DNA from: Bisporella sp. PMI_857
Lineage: Eukaryota > Ascomycota > Leotiomycetes > Helotiales > Helotiaceae
Length of the DNA stretch: 64,000 nt
Reading direction: 5' to 3'
NCBI GenBank assembly: GCA_021307315.1
Contig: JAJSPD010000008.1
Coordinates: 558,001-622,000, forward strand
The position numbers and the translations under genes are program-made. Positions 1 to 13,059 of this stretch are shown here, piece by piece. Each line of letters opens with the position of its first letter. The stretch's first letter is position 1. The notes under the pieces are model-generated. The model searched no databases. It saw only the letters and a program-made list of their open reading frames with translations, and was not told the origin of the DNA.

Positions 1-212
1 TTGCAAAGAAAATCTCGCTCTATTTAGGATCGAGGGTATCTCTCATAACTACTCTTTAACCCGTCTATGCCCCGTATTGATACATGAATGAGAAGAGAAA
101 CCATAGTAACTGTTCTAAGTTCTGATGCCACTGCGGGTATATTTCCTTATACGCCAGAGCCATTTTCCCTTGCGAATCACACCCAAGAAATGAAATATGA
201 TGACCAAAACCT

Positions 213-1237
213 CTACTGTTTGCGGTCCAGCCTTCGGACGACAGCGCCAAGCAGAGACTTCAGAATCAAATCCGCAGTCAAAGGTCTACCTGTCCATTTG
301 ACTGTATCCACTATATCTCTGTCTCCAGGGAGATTATCATCCAAATCCTTCAGCGCAGCCGTAGCCCCGGCGTCGTTTCCGACTTGGAAGAATTGGATAC
401 CAAGCTGATTGGGCTCTGCGTCCAGCTTCTCGAGCTTCTTCAGATACTTCAAGATATAGCCTTCCGGGTCATCGCTCGACTCTCCATCTGTGAAGATAAT
501 TAGGTTGAGAGGCTTGGTATCGTAAGGTCTTCTCTCTAGTTGGTCGAAATATGGCTTCAAGATGTGGTTGAGGCGTGCACCCGTTGGTGTGGCTCGCTGA
601 GGTGATGCAGCACTGAAGATTTCAGCAACAGTGTGCGCATCCTTAATGCCGTAGTAGCCAGTGTCAGCAACGCCGCGCTTAGGCGCGCTGCCAGTAGTTT
701 TGTGGTTCAAGAAGTAGATGTCCATGCCATCAGAATCGTGGGCTGCAACGATGGGGCTAGAACTGCGAGCGCGTTCTGGACTTCTCGCCATCTCGTCAGG
801 CCGTTCGAGGACTCCCGCATGGAGCCGGAATCATCAATTAGCAGCACGGTATCAAAGGATTTGAGGAAGGCATAGGGGTCATCAGCCGTGCTCGCATTGA
901 GGGGACTTTGTTGAGCTGGTAAATGAGGTTGGGGCATCGAAAGAGGCGCATTGAGAGATTCGCCATACGAAGGGGGAGCCGGCTCGTTGGGGAACAAAGT
1001 ATGGCTGTTCATGTTGGACTCCTGGCGTGTTGATGGCGAGTACGAACGTGAGAAGGGATTCATGCTTGGATTGGGACTGACGCTGCGCTGTCTTGGGGCG
1101 TTGCCGTCTTGAGAGTGGGAAGACTTGTTAGACTTTGTAGACAGGTTGCTGGCTTTGCGTCGTAGACTTCCGAAGAATGATGACGATGCGTTGGTGTCTC
1201 TCTGGGGCTCCACGACTGAGGGTGTTTTATCAAACAT
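213..1237 (-). CDS. von Willebrand factor A domain protein (frameshifted)
   Basis: The first about 110 residues are Ser/Pro-rich and low in complexity, beginning MFDKTPSVVEPQRD. A vWA fold follows: strand 1 FDTVLLIDDSGSM carries the MIDAS DxSxS motif, then RWREVQNAL, GMDIYFLNH, and later LNLIIFTDGESSD supplies the other metal-site acidic residues. The C-terminus is VVRRLDRKQ. vWA domains bind a divalent metal and mediate protein-protein contacts; this stand-alone cytoplasmic type is common in moulds, and its partner is not known from sequence. The frame breaks at the GGGG run at 753-756: upstream reads VLAPSLQ, but the family-like continuation PIVAAHDSDGMDIYF lies one base over. One missing base restores a protein of about 340 residues. 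No intron is evident. Confidence 0.8.
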
Positions 1238-2175
1238 ATTTGCAGGTCTGATTCTATGAGATGGATCGATGACGTATATGGAGGCAAGTATATGTATGCC
1301 TGGAGTCCGGTATGGATGTTATGACTCTGAAGAATGTGAGTTTGCTTCCCGAGCGCTTTTCTTTTATAGAAAGTTCGCCTCCGTTTGTATCTTGGGTCAG
1401 TCTGGCTTTGAGTCAGCCTACTTTGTGTTATAACAAAGCACTCTGAATAAGAACGCCACTAGTCTTTATGTAATCTGTTTGATTTATGGGAAGATTTCAA
1501 GAGGTTCGATGACAATGGGCTGAGGGGTAATCAGATATCAAATGTAGTCTGCTGCTAGTTGCTGGCCGAATTTGTGATTGGCCGAGAACCGAGAGACACA
1601 GCCTTGTGGCTGGTGCCATTCTTGCCTCTGCGCCACTTTTGTAACTACTTAATCACACTCTTCTAGTCATCTGAGAGGCTATGACAGTCTGCCTTGTCCG
1701 ATCTTGGTCGTTCAAGAGATGAGAGAAAGGCGTAAAGCATCTAGCCGCCCCACGTGTTGAGCTCTTGGGACCGATACCGAGGCTTGGATAGCCTTTACAT
1801 GAACTAGCAAGGTGTATTCGGTATTTTTCAGAGCCCAAACGCAGGTACAAAGGTGCTTGTATGACTGGGCGCGTCCCAAGGCAATCCGTGCTCATGCTGG
1901 ATGCTCCTGATTCAGAAGAAGGTGTTGCGGTGATGATTATAGGGTGCGGTAGGATACAGTACAGTCAAGCACTTGGGCATATTTACTACGGAAGACGTAG
2001 CCTTACCAAAGCTCTGCTAAGATAGCTGAGCCAAAAGCCAACATATAGAACTAAGAACCTTAGGTACTGTAAAGTATTGACAGTCAAGCTCGACCATGCG
2101 TGCATCATCTACAGTCGCCTGAAGCTCTGGAATATTAAACACAGTACAAAGAATATAGAGGTATTAAGGCCATGA

Positions 2176-2218
2176 TATCATATGATACATATATGAAATA
2201 TTTTTATCATATATGATA
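2176..2218. repeat. Two adjacent perfect AT palindromes
   Basis: TATCATATGATA at 2176-2187 and TATCATATATGATA at 2205-2218 are each their own reverse complement, separated by 17 AT-rich bases. The two units are nearly identical, so the block can also fold as one larger hairpin. It lies in intergenic DNA. No function can be assigned. Confidence 0.7.
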
Positions 2219-2885
2219 CGAAGCTTCTCGCCATCGCTGTTTTGCATGCCATGTGGCTGTTATATGCTTTCTGGTCCTATTAGGATGTTGTGTATATTGC
2301 CATAACTTGTCGTTGTAGTCGCACATTAGCCAGTACCTCGGCCATCGTGATGATTATTATACCTTTACTTATTAGATTTCGTCCTAGACTATTGGCGGCT
2401 GTTGTGACTGGACATACACTACGCTATAAAGATTTTGTGACATTGATGTGTTTATGCTAACTACCTGACTCTATCATCTGTGTTAACCTAGGCAATGATT
2501 GAGCCAATTCTCCGCACTGCACGCAGTAGGAGATGCCGTATAGTAGCACGAGCGAAACCTGCAATCCCCAACCGATTGAAACTCCTCGTCGCGAACCGAT
2601 ATTGATCGAATGGTCAGCAGTACTAACCCTGTGTACGTGGACAATGTCAACTTCTTGTCATAGACTGGTACCATATTTCGCTGTTTCCAGTGAACTCCTC
2701 TTTAAGCTCTGGCCATTTCTCCTTTACGTCCAGTTCCAATATAAACCTGGCTGCAACATTACTATTTCTTGGGGTAGGGTGGTCGGTGTACGTATTGAGA
2801 AGATGATGACTCTTGTGGACACAACGGCTACACAATCTCGAATGTCTGATCTCTGCCAAGTTGCTCACCATGAACCACTGCTTGA

Positions 2886-3404
2886 TGGCGGAACTATTGC
2901 CAGTACGGGAGCAGTGCCGTCGGACTCTTTACGGCTTACGAGCTCGCTAAAGAAAGCTCTGAGGCCATAAAATGGTATATCCTCGCCTTCGATGCACTGG
3001 ATACACAGTTTGCTGCTACGTCTTATAGCAATACTGGAATCCTAGGGCATGCTGAATTTAATTCCGATTTGATGCCACACGGTTTTTACATGTATGACCA
3101 GTGGAAAAGTTAAGGACGAGATGCAGAATTTGACAGTGATGTGGGTTCAAAGAGTCATCGAACTTCAGCGTAGGTCTTGGTGGAGGAGCTGGACTTCAAC
3201 TACTTCCGATGGGTTCTAGAAATCCGTAAAGTGATGCCATTAGAGGGAAACGCCTATAGCAGAGATATTTGGCTGTAAGATTATCAAGAGAAAATCGTTA
3301 ATAAAATGATGCTCATGCTCAAGACAAAGTGGTCTATGGCATATGAAGAGCATCATAACGCTCTCGCACATATGTCAGAGTTAAAGGAATCAGGACTAGA
3401 ATAG
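2886..3404 (+). pseudogene. Possible decayed coding remnant
   Basis: One forward frame stays mostly open for 172 codons with only three internal stops (TAA at 3111, then a TAG and a TAA). The interrupted peptide has protein-like composition: a 75-codon piece containing GLFTAYELAKESSEAIKWY, then VEELDFNYFRWVLEIRKV, then a piece ending HMSELKESGLE. I do not recognise the family. It could be an old gene with nonsense mutations or simply a lucky frame. Confidence 0.2.
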
Positions 3405-5173
3405 GTAGCTAGGTGATTCGGGTGACTTGTGATATGAGAAAGACTGCTTTTAAGAGCTTCTAATCGCGCTGCACGGGGCTGTACTATATCAATACATTTA
3501 TGGAATTTAGTCGCAGAATTACGATGATGAGTATTGACGCTGTCCAGATCATATTGTGTGTAAGTAGGAGAGTCTCCGAGTCATAGAGCTTTACCGAAAC
3601 GAAATCCGAGACCTCGACATGGCTGTAATATGGTTTTTACCAACATAGTCCTTTGTGTCGCGTTCATAGAACATATGGGTTTCATCGACGGGCCCTGGTC
3701 GGTGGAAGAGGAAGCATGATAACAAGTATAGGATTACAAGGGCTTTGTAATCATTCATTAGTTTACCCGCTAGTGAAATCGAGACTGCCCTTCTGATTAA
3801 GCCAACTACAATAATGAGAGTACTGGTTTACGAACAACACAATCAACTAATTTGCTGAAGGCGGCAGCTATGAGCAAAAACTGCATAGTATGAGCGACAG
3901 CTCCATGCAGAACCCTTCATACAATCTTGTGTTCCTGGGAGTATCCAAAGCTAGCTTCCACCAACGCAGAATAGCAGCGCTGCCTGAATGGGGTGTATCT
4001 GCACAGTATCTCCCAAACGGATCCTTTGATTAATAACACATGTCAAGGCGCTTGGACCTCCTCTTAGCCAGCAGTTATAATATGTCAGGTTAGAAAATCA
4101 GTTCACGGTCCTCAACGAAGTCCTTTCGTTAGGAAGCTCATCGCTTTGTAGACCAGAAAAATTACAGAGTTTTCCAAAGCCTCATTTAAGAGGATAATAG
4201 CCCAAGGTTGTGTATCGCCTTAGCCTGGGCAATGAGCCCTCACCTATCAAGTCCTGCCAACGTATTTGCCTTGTCGCAGCTTTAGCACGTTCAAGCGTGA
4301 TGATTCAGGCTCAGGCTGTCTACAGTGGGCCTTGTGAGATAAGGCTAGAATCTTCCAGAGTACTGCCCTGGCATGGCTGGCTTTTTTCGTTGAAACCTGA
4401 CAGAAATGCTTTTTTAGCAAGGCTACAAACAGGTACAGCCTAGGCATAACTTGGGGGACATGTGGGAGGCGTCGGGCGGCTATATCTATCGGATAAATCG
4501 GACACTAGCAATGCCGATCTTGTACTTCCCGAGAAATGCTTGTACTGTAACAGTAACAAAGTCGCTTGGGGAGTTGGATTGGAGGGGCAGGTGGAGATAA
4601 ACCTTAACTGCACACTGTTTACCCTACCTGTTCACCTCATGCTCTCCATCAACGAATAAAATATTTCTTTGTTATTTTTTGAAGGTCTTCTTGACCAAGT
4701 GCTTTCCTTTTCATCATATTACCCGACCAGGTTATGTTTACTTGTATACGCAGGCTGTTGCCCGCCCATTAAGCTTTGTGATCATCGTTTCGTGGGGCCT
4801 GGGTCCCCTGTAGACCCTGAACAAAGTTTGAGTGTCCAGTCAGCATCTATCCAGGGGGTTATTCATCACCGTACATAACCTACCGCACCGCACTCCCTTT
4901 GTGTTCAAGGAATACAGTTTTCGGCTTAAGACATGCAATGAAGCATTTCCCAAGCTTCTTCGCATTCATTTATACTCACAGCCTCGGTTGAGCGGCCGAC
5001 AAGAGCGCTCTCAGATATGTGGAATCAAATCGTCTCTTTGAACACCGTGTAATACAGCCTATTTTCATTCCGCAACAAACAGTGTGGCCATGCCCAAGTC
5101 AACAAGCCCGACAGCGAGGGAGCGAGAGGTCTGCAGGTAATCGAAGGCTTTCCTACCATATCAGGCATTACCT

Positions 5174-8100
5174 TTGGCGCACGAGGCTAATTTGAAAAGA
5201 TATTACCAGCGTCTCGACCTTCCCGTAGCTTCCGCTCATGATCGCGATGACCGTGAAACAAGCCCTCGCTCCTCCAGCGATCCCGTCTTGACTGCGTTTG
5301 CGCAACTCGGAGCTCATAGGCTACGTGCAAAGCGTGGCCTCATCACTCTTTCCGCCAGAGATACTGAATATATACTTGCAGAAGCGGGGGTTGGATTGGG
5401 TCTCCAGCAGGATGACGATAAGAATGATCCATTATGGCACGGAGTTCGTCTTATTTCTTTTCAAATATATCACTTCCCCGATTAGGAGCTGCGAGCTGAA
5501 GAATCATTTTGGAAGCCAAGACACTTCGTTTGTCCTGCTATTACAAAGTCTAAAATAGCTACTCCTAGCTTCTGCAGAACTTCAAACTGGTCATTGGGCT
5601 AACTCGGTGATAGGCTGTCGCGCTCAAGGAAAACTGCGGTCTGGGCATGGAATTGGTTAAAATATTCTGCGGAGATGATGAAGCGACACCCAAATATGCA
5701 TTTTCCCTGACCTTAGCAAGGACGACAGGTTCGCCAAAAAATGTGTTGTCGAGAGGGAGCCTCATGTGAGATTTCTCGCTTGTGTCCCCCTTCGCTCGCA
5801 ACTACATAGAGGAATGGTAATTGGCACTTATATTGTGGTGGATGATAAACCACACGAGGGTTTGAGCGAGGGTGAAATTGAGTTCTTGATCGACATGGGA
5901 GTGACTGTGATGGACCATCTCGAGGCTCAACGATTAAACCAGATGCAGTACCGCTCAGAACGAATGGTGAAAGCTATCGGATTGTTCATTGAGGGAAAAT
6001 CGACCCTGAGGGATTGGTGGCTGCAGGAGGGCATAAGTCTCAGCACTCAAAGATAAAAAAGCGCATCCGGCATGGCGCTACATTGGATGGCCAGGCAGAT
6101 CTCGAGTTTGGTGTGCAGGACCCTCTGGAAGACTTACCAGCTCCCGGGGAGTATGGCAAGTGTGTTTACTCATACTCATACGCATTCACCAACACAAAAT
6201 CTGGAACACTCGCCACTCTCGAGATCTCCGTCATCATCCACATTGTCCCACATCGATCGTAGCGGTGATGGTAGACCTGGAATACCCCAGAGGGATAGCT
6301 ACACATCAACAGACACCACAACTCCGACGACAACATTTTCTAAGTCCAATGTTCCACGAAACAGTTCTGTCACTACTTTTGACACATCTGAAGGAACAGT
6401 AGGTGATGGAGCTAGGCCTACCACTGTTGCATTTGACTTACCTCAGGACTCATCTACCACCGAAAATATCGAAGGAGCTGCAAGAAGCCTTATTGACGAA
6501 AGATCTGAAAGCAGTATTCGGCCGAGCAAGTAATCTCATTCGAGAAGCTGGCGGCGTAGATGGAACCATATTCTATGATGCAAGCATTAGCTCGTTTGGC
6601 GCTGCGTCGCAAAAGGATAGTATGGAGCAGAAAGCTCCAGGAAATTTTGATGTGAATGAGGTGATGCACACCAGCGAAGATGATGCAGCACGGAGATCTT
6701 CGGATTACTGATACTCAAGCTGCCGAAAACTGCTGTAGTATTCTAGGGTTTAGTACTCGAAAACGATCAAGCCTCCGCGGACACGCCCCTCCACCTGAGA
6801 ACCAGCATTTCCCAGAGAAAGGTTGAGAACCCTTCTCAAAAGATACCCTCATGGAAAAGTTTTCAACTTTGATGAAGATGGATCATTCTCTTCTAGCGAT
6901 ACTGATAATGCTTATCTTCCAGGCGAAGATCCGCCAGTACATCGACGGGAGAATTCAGAGAAATGCGCAGCGTAAAAGAATATCCAGAGAAGCAGAAGCT
7001 GCGGCACTCCGTAAAGCATTACCTGGTGCTCGAAGCCGTATTTTGGTTTCCATTGTGGGACCAGAGCAGGAAAGATGGTACGCTGGAAGTCTAGTTTGGT
7101 CCACGTCACCGACACGATTACTTTGCCCTATCGAGGATCTCACCTATCTTGCAGCATTTGGAAACAGCGTCATGGCAAGGTCGCCCGACTTTCAGCCTTG
7201 GTGCTAACACAGATGAAGAATGATTTTATCTCCAGCATATCACATGAGCTTCGCTCGCCTCTGCATGGTGTCTTGGCGAGTGTTGAATTCCTTCAAGAGA
7301 CAGAAATGACGGAAGTACAGACTGATATGGTAAACAATATTAATGCCTCTGGAAGAGTGCTACTGGACACGATAAATCACGTTCTCGACTTCTCCAAAGT
7401 TAATAAAAGGTGAAGGATAGGAGTAAAGCGTCAAAGAGAGCAGGAAAGAAACCCAGAATGTCAGTTCAAGAGGAGAAGGTTTAGATAATACTGAGAAAGC
7501 TACTATGTACGTCAGAGAAGTGTCGAGTGTATACGCGGGCCGCAACCTGAGTAAACGAGCTTATGATACTTGTGTAATCACCAGAATCCTAAAGCACAGT
7601 CGTCAGATATTACGGAAAATCCAGTCACCATAATTATGGATGTACAGTGGCGGCCAAATTGGACATTCGAGGTGGATGCTGGTGCATGGAGGCGGATACT
7701 CCTAAACTTGTTCGGAAACTCAATGAAGTATACAAGGAGTGGATATATTAAAGTGTCATTGACCATTGAGGATGATGTGGTCTTAAAAGGCAAGAAAGGT
7801 CGATCTATGATGGTGCTGAAAGTCAAAGACTCCGGCAAGGCATTTCAAAGGAGTTCTTAAAGCATCATCTGTATAAACCTTTCGCCCAAGAAGACTCCTT
7901 GGCTGCAGGAGCCGGTCTTGGGCTGAGCATTGTGCGTCACATCATTCAAGACCTTGAAGGCGAAATCAATTTCAAGAGTGAGCAAGGGGTTGGAACTGAG
8001 GCTACAGTCAAACTGCCTATGGTGGCGAGCTTGCCATCTAAACAAGATATGCCAGATTTTGTCGCTCAAGTAAAACTAGTGACTCAAGGGCGAAAATTTT

Positions 8101-9254
8101 GCCTGGATGGTTTGACCGATACCCTGACATTCCTGATGGCATACTTCCCGCTGACTTCGAAGGAGCAATGTTTCTCAAATCTTCGATGCACATGATGCTA
8201 CAGGAATGGTTCGGAATGGAGCCTGGCATGACTTTTACAATTGACAAAACACAATTCGATGTTGAGGTTATCATGGAATCTGGCGTTTCAAGCTTGGACG
8301 ACAAGTTGAAGTCATATGAATCAAGACCAGACAATTTCGGGCCATCAATTGTTATTATTCTCTGCGAAGCTTACCCACAGGGTCTAAAAGCTGTCTCTCA
8401 TGGGTTACTCAAAGTCTTCTACGTTCCACAACCGTAAGTATCTACGTTCTCACCAATTCCACATCACACTAATCTCCACCCAGATTTGGTCCACATAAGA
8501 TTGCAAAGGTGCTACAGCAGCATTCATTAGTCAAACCGCACTTCCAGAAGCAATATCAAGAGAAATGGAAATACATCAGCACCAGAGGCTGCACCTGCAC
8601 CAGTCCAACCACCTTACGTAAACTTGATCCCAGATGCGTTACCCACACATCAAGATTGGTACAATTCCAGCCCTGCAGCGTACACATCGCCAACCTCAGA
8701 TATTCCGATGCCAAATGCACCTGCCCCTGTCGTCACACCCCTTGGATTCGATCGTAGAACGTCAATTGACACATCCGTTGTCAATCACAAAGGTGGATTA
8801 CGAGTCCTCCTTGTTGAGGACAATGAGATAAACCTCAAACTACTAGTTGCTTACATGCGGAAATTGAAACTCAACCATGCTACCGCTATCAATGGTCTTG
8901 AAGCGCTGAATAGGTACAAAGAAGCTCAGGGCGGTTTTGATGTGATTTTTATGGGTATGCTTTTGCCTTCTTTCCTTTTATCCTTAAGTCAGCCATGACT
9001 GACGTATCGGGCTAGATATCTCAATGCCTATAATGAGCGGGATCGAAAGCACACGGCATATTCGCCGCTTCGAGCGCGAGCAAGGGCTGAATCCCGTAGC
9101 TCTTGTGGCACTGACTGGAGCGGCAAATCCGACAACGAGGCAGGAAGCGTTCAGCAGTGGTGTAGATCTATTTTTGACGAAGCCAGTGCCGATGAGAAGC
9201 TTAAAGATTATGTTAGATGATTTAAGAAATGATGGAAGGAGGATAGGCGCTTAA
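5174..9254 (+). pseudogene. GAF-type hybrid histidine kinase, multiply broken
   Basis: Domains appear in the expected order but in shifting frames. The N-terminal segment (DPVLTAFAQLGAHRL) is typical of fungal GAF-containing hybrid kinases. The GAF core includes MVIGTYIVVDDKPHEGLSE and ERMVKAIGLFIEGKSTL. The HisKA H-box is SHELRSPLHGVLASVEFL near 7240, and the HATPase carries the N-box LNLFGNSMKYT and G-box GAGLGLSIVRHI. The receiver domain has VEDNE, phospho-acceptor Asp in FMDISMP, ALTGAA and LTKPV. Two late introns are convincing: 8434-8483 and 8955-9015, the latter splitting the acceptor Asp codon. At least five frame changes and an in-frame TAG at 5483-5485 interrupt the protein, so it is not translatable as given. 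Such kinases feed phosphate to an HPt protein and the HOG-type pathway. It is either a true pseudogene or unusually error-dense sequence. Confidence 0.75.
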
Positions 9255-10828
9255 TATGGAGCTACTTTATGATTTGATCATCGGACGATACCAATCTCGG
9301 TTTTAATGGGTCTTGGAGTACCGGAAAAGTAATACAAGAGGGTATGATATTTATAGATGGCAACCTCCTGGGATCTAAAGATATCATTTCCTGGTAGACA
9401 TTGGCGTATTGACGCCTCGGATTTTATGTCTAGGCTTTTCGATATGTAAATTGGACAAACTCAGGATGGCACTGCAAAGTGATCCGGCCATTTCAACCCT
9501 TAAAACAAATCTGTTTTGCTTGTACCAGACTTCATGATACATTGAAACGTGAAGGTAAAGCAACAGAAATTTGTCTCCTTGAGAATAAGCCATCTAACTA
9601 CATTTGGTGTCCTGATGTAAAGGTCAAGAAGGTGTAATGAAGACGAGGCAGTCAACCCGTTAGAGCCCCTGAAGTGTATTCCGAATGTAGTATTTCGCAA
9701 ACATATCCCCTACCCTCCTTGCAGATGAAGCCGCCATGGAATGTAGCAGGCTCATCAAAGACGTTGAAAAGCCTTCAGCGCACTCGTGGGTTATCATATC
9801 TCTCGCTTCCATACTCAACGAAGGGGTATACACTTAACAGTTGATGAGCAAGTTGCAGAGCGGTGCGATATTGTGTGGCACGATATCGTACATACGCAAG
9901 GCCGGGATTATTCCATGGATCAGAAAATATATATTGATTCACGAATCGATATGGTCCTTTTTTTATTCGATTCGCAGACGCCTATCACGTCATTGCAACA
10001 GGCAACAAGCGTTTGCTTGGAACCGAGAGGTTGGCTAGATGGTTTGATATATATGTAGAAGCTTACCGGGCACGTTTCCAATGCCATAACAGAAAGCAAC
10101 CATCTCTCCAACCATCTTCGAGGCTGTCCTGAAGATGCACACGGCGGTCTGGCACCCAGTATCACGAACTACAAACGGCTCCTGTTTCCTGCTCGCCTTT
10201 TTTCAATCACCCCGCGGCCTTCGTGCGCTTCTTGGCTGTGAATTCGAACGGCCATATCGAGGACGGTAATGCGGTAGAGCATACGCATCCACATTACGAG
10301 AAGGAGGTGGTCAGTAAGTTAACCTGCGAGCCCTACGCCTGTCCAAGAGAACCTTGAACGGGCTCGAGATGCTTGGGCGCGTAGCAAACCACGGTGCACG
10401 CTTGTCGCTCGATGCCCTTTGTGGCAGCAGACTGACTGACTGACTGGTTCGGTAAACGGGATTGGATTATATAACGCCAGCAGAAACGCACGCAAAACGC
10501 GCCGTGTTAACTTCTGTTAAATATCCATGACGGCGACAAGCAAGGACGCGAGAAACGCCTTCCAAGGCAATCTGCTTAAACCGCCTGGTACGTCCAAACG
10601 AGCCCCTACCACACCGATCCGTCTACGCTGCTTTGGCTCTGTGCTTGAATGAAGAGGATTACTTCTCATTTATCTTGTAATCCCAATTGTATTATAGCCT
10701 TATATTAAATTAATTACAGGATGCTTTCGTGTTTCTGTTTCCGGTAAACTGCCTCTTGAGACTACGCAACAGCGAAGTTACTTGGCCTCTGATTATAATT
10801 GTACAGATTTCCAACCCCAAGAACGTCA
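9255..10828. other. Intergenic region with no supported gene
   Basis: This lies downstream of the kinase and of ERG27 (tail-to-tail). It contains only short unrelated open frames and a (CTGA)n microsatellite near 10431-10448. I see no gene or element in it. Confidence 0.5.
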
Positions 10829-12465
10829 TCACTTCTTCCCCTTGACTCCAAGAATACCCTCCCACTCCCCCGCAGCCTTTCCATTTCTCGCCAGCATTGG
10901 CCACCGAGGATCTCGAAATCCTCTCTCGCCTCTTTGGTAAGATCAACATGCTCTTCCTCCCGATTAGTGCATCGCTTGCTGGGATCCCACCTTGCCATCC
11001 CAGCCCCAGCCAGAACGTTAGTCCGCATGGCTCTCTCTTACCAGACCTATCTGTGGCGGAGCCCCATTTCGCTTCTTCTGATATTCATCCTCTCAAACAG
11101 TTTCGTCACTGGCTAGAGCTACCAGACAGCCGCTACAGCGGCCTTTCGGGTCATCGTGTGCCATGACTTCCAAACCATCTGGCAACTAAGAACACAAATT
11201 TATAGATGATAACAAGGATGAAATTCAGTGGAAGAATATCTGATGCGAAGATGCCTGGATGCGCAACGAACACTCTTGGCTTGACCAATGCTTCTTTGGT
11301 TTCTGTGCTGGCTTTAACAGTCACAGTAGCTTTCGTGTCAAAGTAGGATGCCACATCTCGACTCACTGATGGTAATTCCGAGGTGAATGCGAGAAGGTCA
11401 ATAAGGCGCTTACTATTTCGTACGGCAGTTTGGATTCGATAGCTTGAATGTCATCGATGGAAAGTAAATTAGGTTGGCCATCAGCTTCTAGACTTGACAT
11501 CCAAATAATCTTCCCACCCGAGGTGGCAGATTCTGATGCAGGCCGAGAAAGAAGTGGCATCAACTCATGAGTGAGGATGTAATGTCCAAATACGTTCGAA
11601 CAGAATACTTCGCCAAGTGGTGGTTCATCTGTTTGCTCTTGTTCCGACAGCAGGGGCTGCTTCTCTTCATCTCCTTTCTGTGCAGCTTTGTAAGTTGACT
11701 GCGGTCTGGTAAGTGCACCTTGGTTTGAAATCTTGAATGCCGGCCAGGTCACCGAGTCTTTCAAATCCAGCAATATCGTTTTCGTTGCGAGCAAATAGTC
11801 CACCCCGAGCCAACCGCCATGTCCGGCATTCAAGATCACAGAGTCCAATCTTGGGATCCTGATGCCATGCAATCCCCACCCCAAGCTCTCTGCGCACCAA
11901 TTGAACCTGGTGTCGTATTGAGAGCCCAGCGATCTTGCACTATGTCCTCCGAATAGCTCGCTGTGCCTGGCGAGCCGTGAGGCAATGGCCGCCCCTCCAT
12001 GGTCGTAGCATCCGGGCTCCCAACTGTTCCGTTGACCAGTCTATCAGCCAGCGCGTACACGCTCTTCAGATCGCAAAGATCAGCCTCCACACCTAGGAAG
12101 TGTACTCTTCGCACTGTGTCCTCCCATTTGTATGCTGTGCCTTGCGCCTTCGCTTTCTTCCGTAATGTTGTGGCAAGTTCCGAGTATTCTGCTACTTTGC
12201 GCAGATGGGCTCGTAGACGGGTATGGCGAATCGAGTTTTGAGCGGAGTGCGGTGTGCACAGTATTAAAATTAGATGTTTGTTCGAAGGCGTATCCGGTGA
12301 GTTTAAGAACTCCTCGATTAGTCGTGCCGCGATGGAATGCCCAAGACCACTGAAATAATATTAGAACCAAAGTGTCAAGGAACGCAGGGGGTGTATGCAC
12401 CTGTTTGCGCCGGTAATAAAGGTAAAATGTTGGCTATCGCTCGTCTCCCATGGTGGAAGACCCAT
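10829..12465 (-). CDS. ERG27: 3-ketosteroid reductase (C-4 sterol demethylation), frameshifted
   Basis: Ergosterol-pathway SDR that reduces the 3-keto group after C-4 decarboxylation, acting at the ER with ERG25/26/28. Exon 1 starts MGLPPWETSDSQHFTFITG; the intron at 12350-12400 splits the Rossmann motif TGANSGLG. Exon 2 continues with EEFLNSPDTPSNKHLILIL, VHFLGVEADLCDLKSVYAL, LDSVILNAGHGGW, CSNVFGHYILTHELMPLL, GKIIWMSSLEADG, the Tyr-x-x-x-Lys region (broken), VFVAHPGIFASDILPL and the tail GEWEGILGVKGKK. Frame changes are needed near 11885, 11433, 11160, 11110 and 10900. All domains are present in order, and the gene is essential in fungi, so sequencing error is likelier than loss unless another copy exists. 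ERG27 is the target of the hydroxyanilide fungicide fenhexamid (established knowledge). Confidence 0.85.
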
Positions 12466-13012
12466 TGTTAAAATAATTGATCAATACTTGTCAAATAGAA
12501 GTTTTATGATTAATAGATGAATGCTTTGTAAGGTTTTGACTGGTATAATTCGAATCCTTTGGGCTTCCAAAAAAAACGAAAAGGTTGCATCAACCAGGGG
12601 CAATCCAACCAAATTATGTGGGGTACGGAGCTAGTCCATTTGAGGAGATCTTGGCAAATTACAACGCACAGCAATCGATATTCTCTATCAGTTACGTTAC
12701 ACGATGTCAAATACGATTTCTGAATCCTTTGAGTAACACCGGGCCTAGATCACATTCATCGCCGACGCAACTGCCTCAATAAAGAATATCTCTATGAATA
12801 ACCCGCAGCTGTGCCAGTAATCACACTTCTGAATGCTCAAGAAATTGACACTTCAATAGGCTTGTCCTGAATGCAAATTATATATATCAAACCGATGTTT
12901 AGAAGCAAGATCAGATGAAATGAAATGAAATCAGATATGGTATTGGCCGAACCGTATACGCCACCGCTATCAATAAACCAACAGCAATATATATCTAATT
13001 CCCAGAAATGGT
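12466..13012. other. Intergenic: ERG27 upstream and acyltransferase 3' region
   Basis: No gene seen. This is the short spacer between two minus-strand lipid genes. It is AT-rich with short tandem (ATGAA)-like runs near 12916. Confidence 0.5.
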
Positions 13013-13028
13013 TCACTCTTCCTTGCTC

Positions 13029-13059
<31 letters not shown>

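Larger units (their letters stand above)
1238..5173. other. AT-rich gene-poor stretch
   Basis: Nearly 4 kb without a recognisable gene. It holds the upstream region of the vWA gene, two perfect AT palindromes near 2.2 kb and a weak frame remnant at 2886-3404. Stops are frequent in all six frames, and the remaining short open frames resemble nothing I know. It may contain mutated transposon sequence, but no transposase, reverse transcriptase or terminal repeat motif could be read. Confidence 0.5.

Noticed and set aside
2533..2970. Plus-strand 145-codon open frame
   Set aside because: Overlaps the weak remnant frame, has no family features, and its composition looks random.
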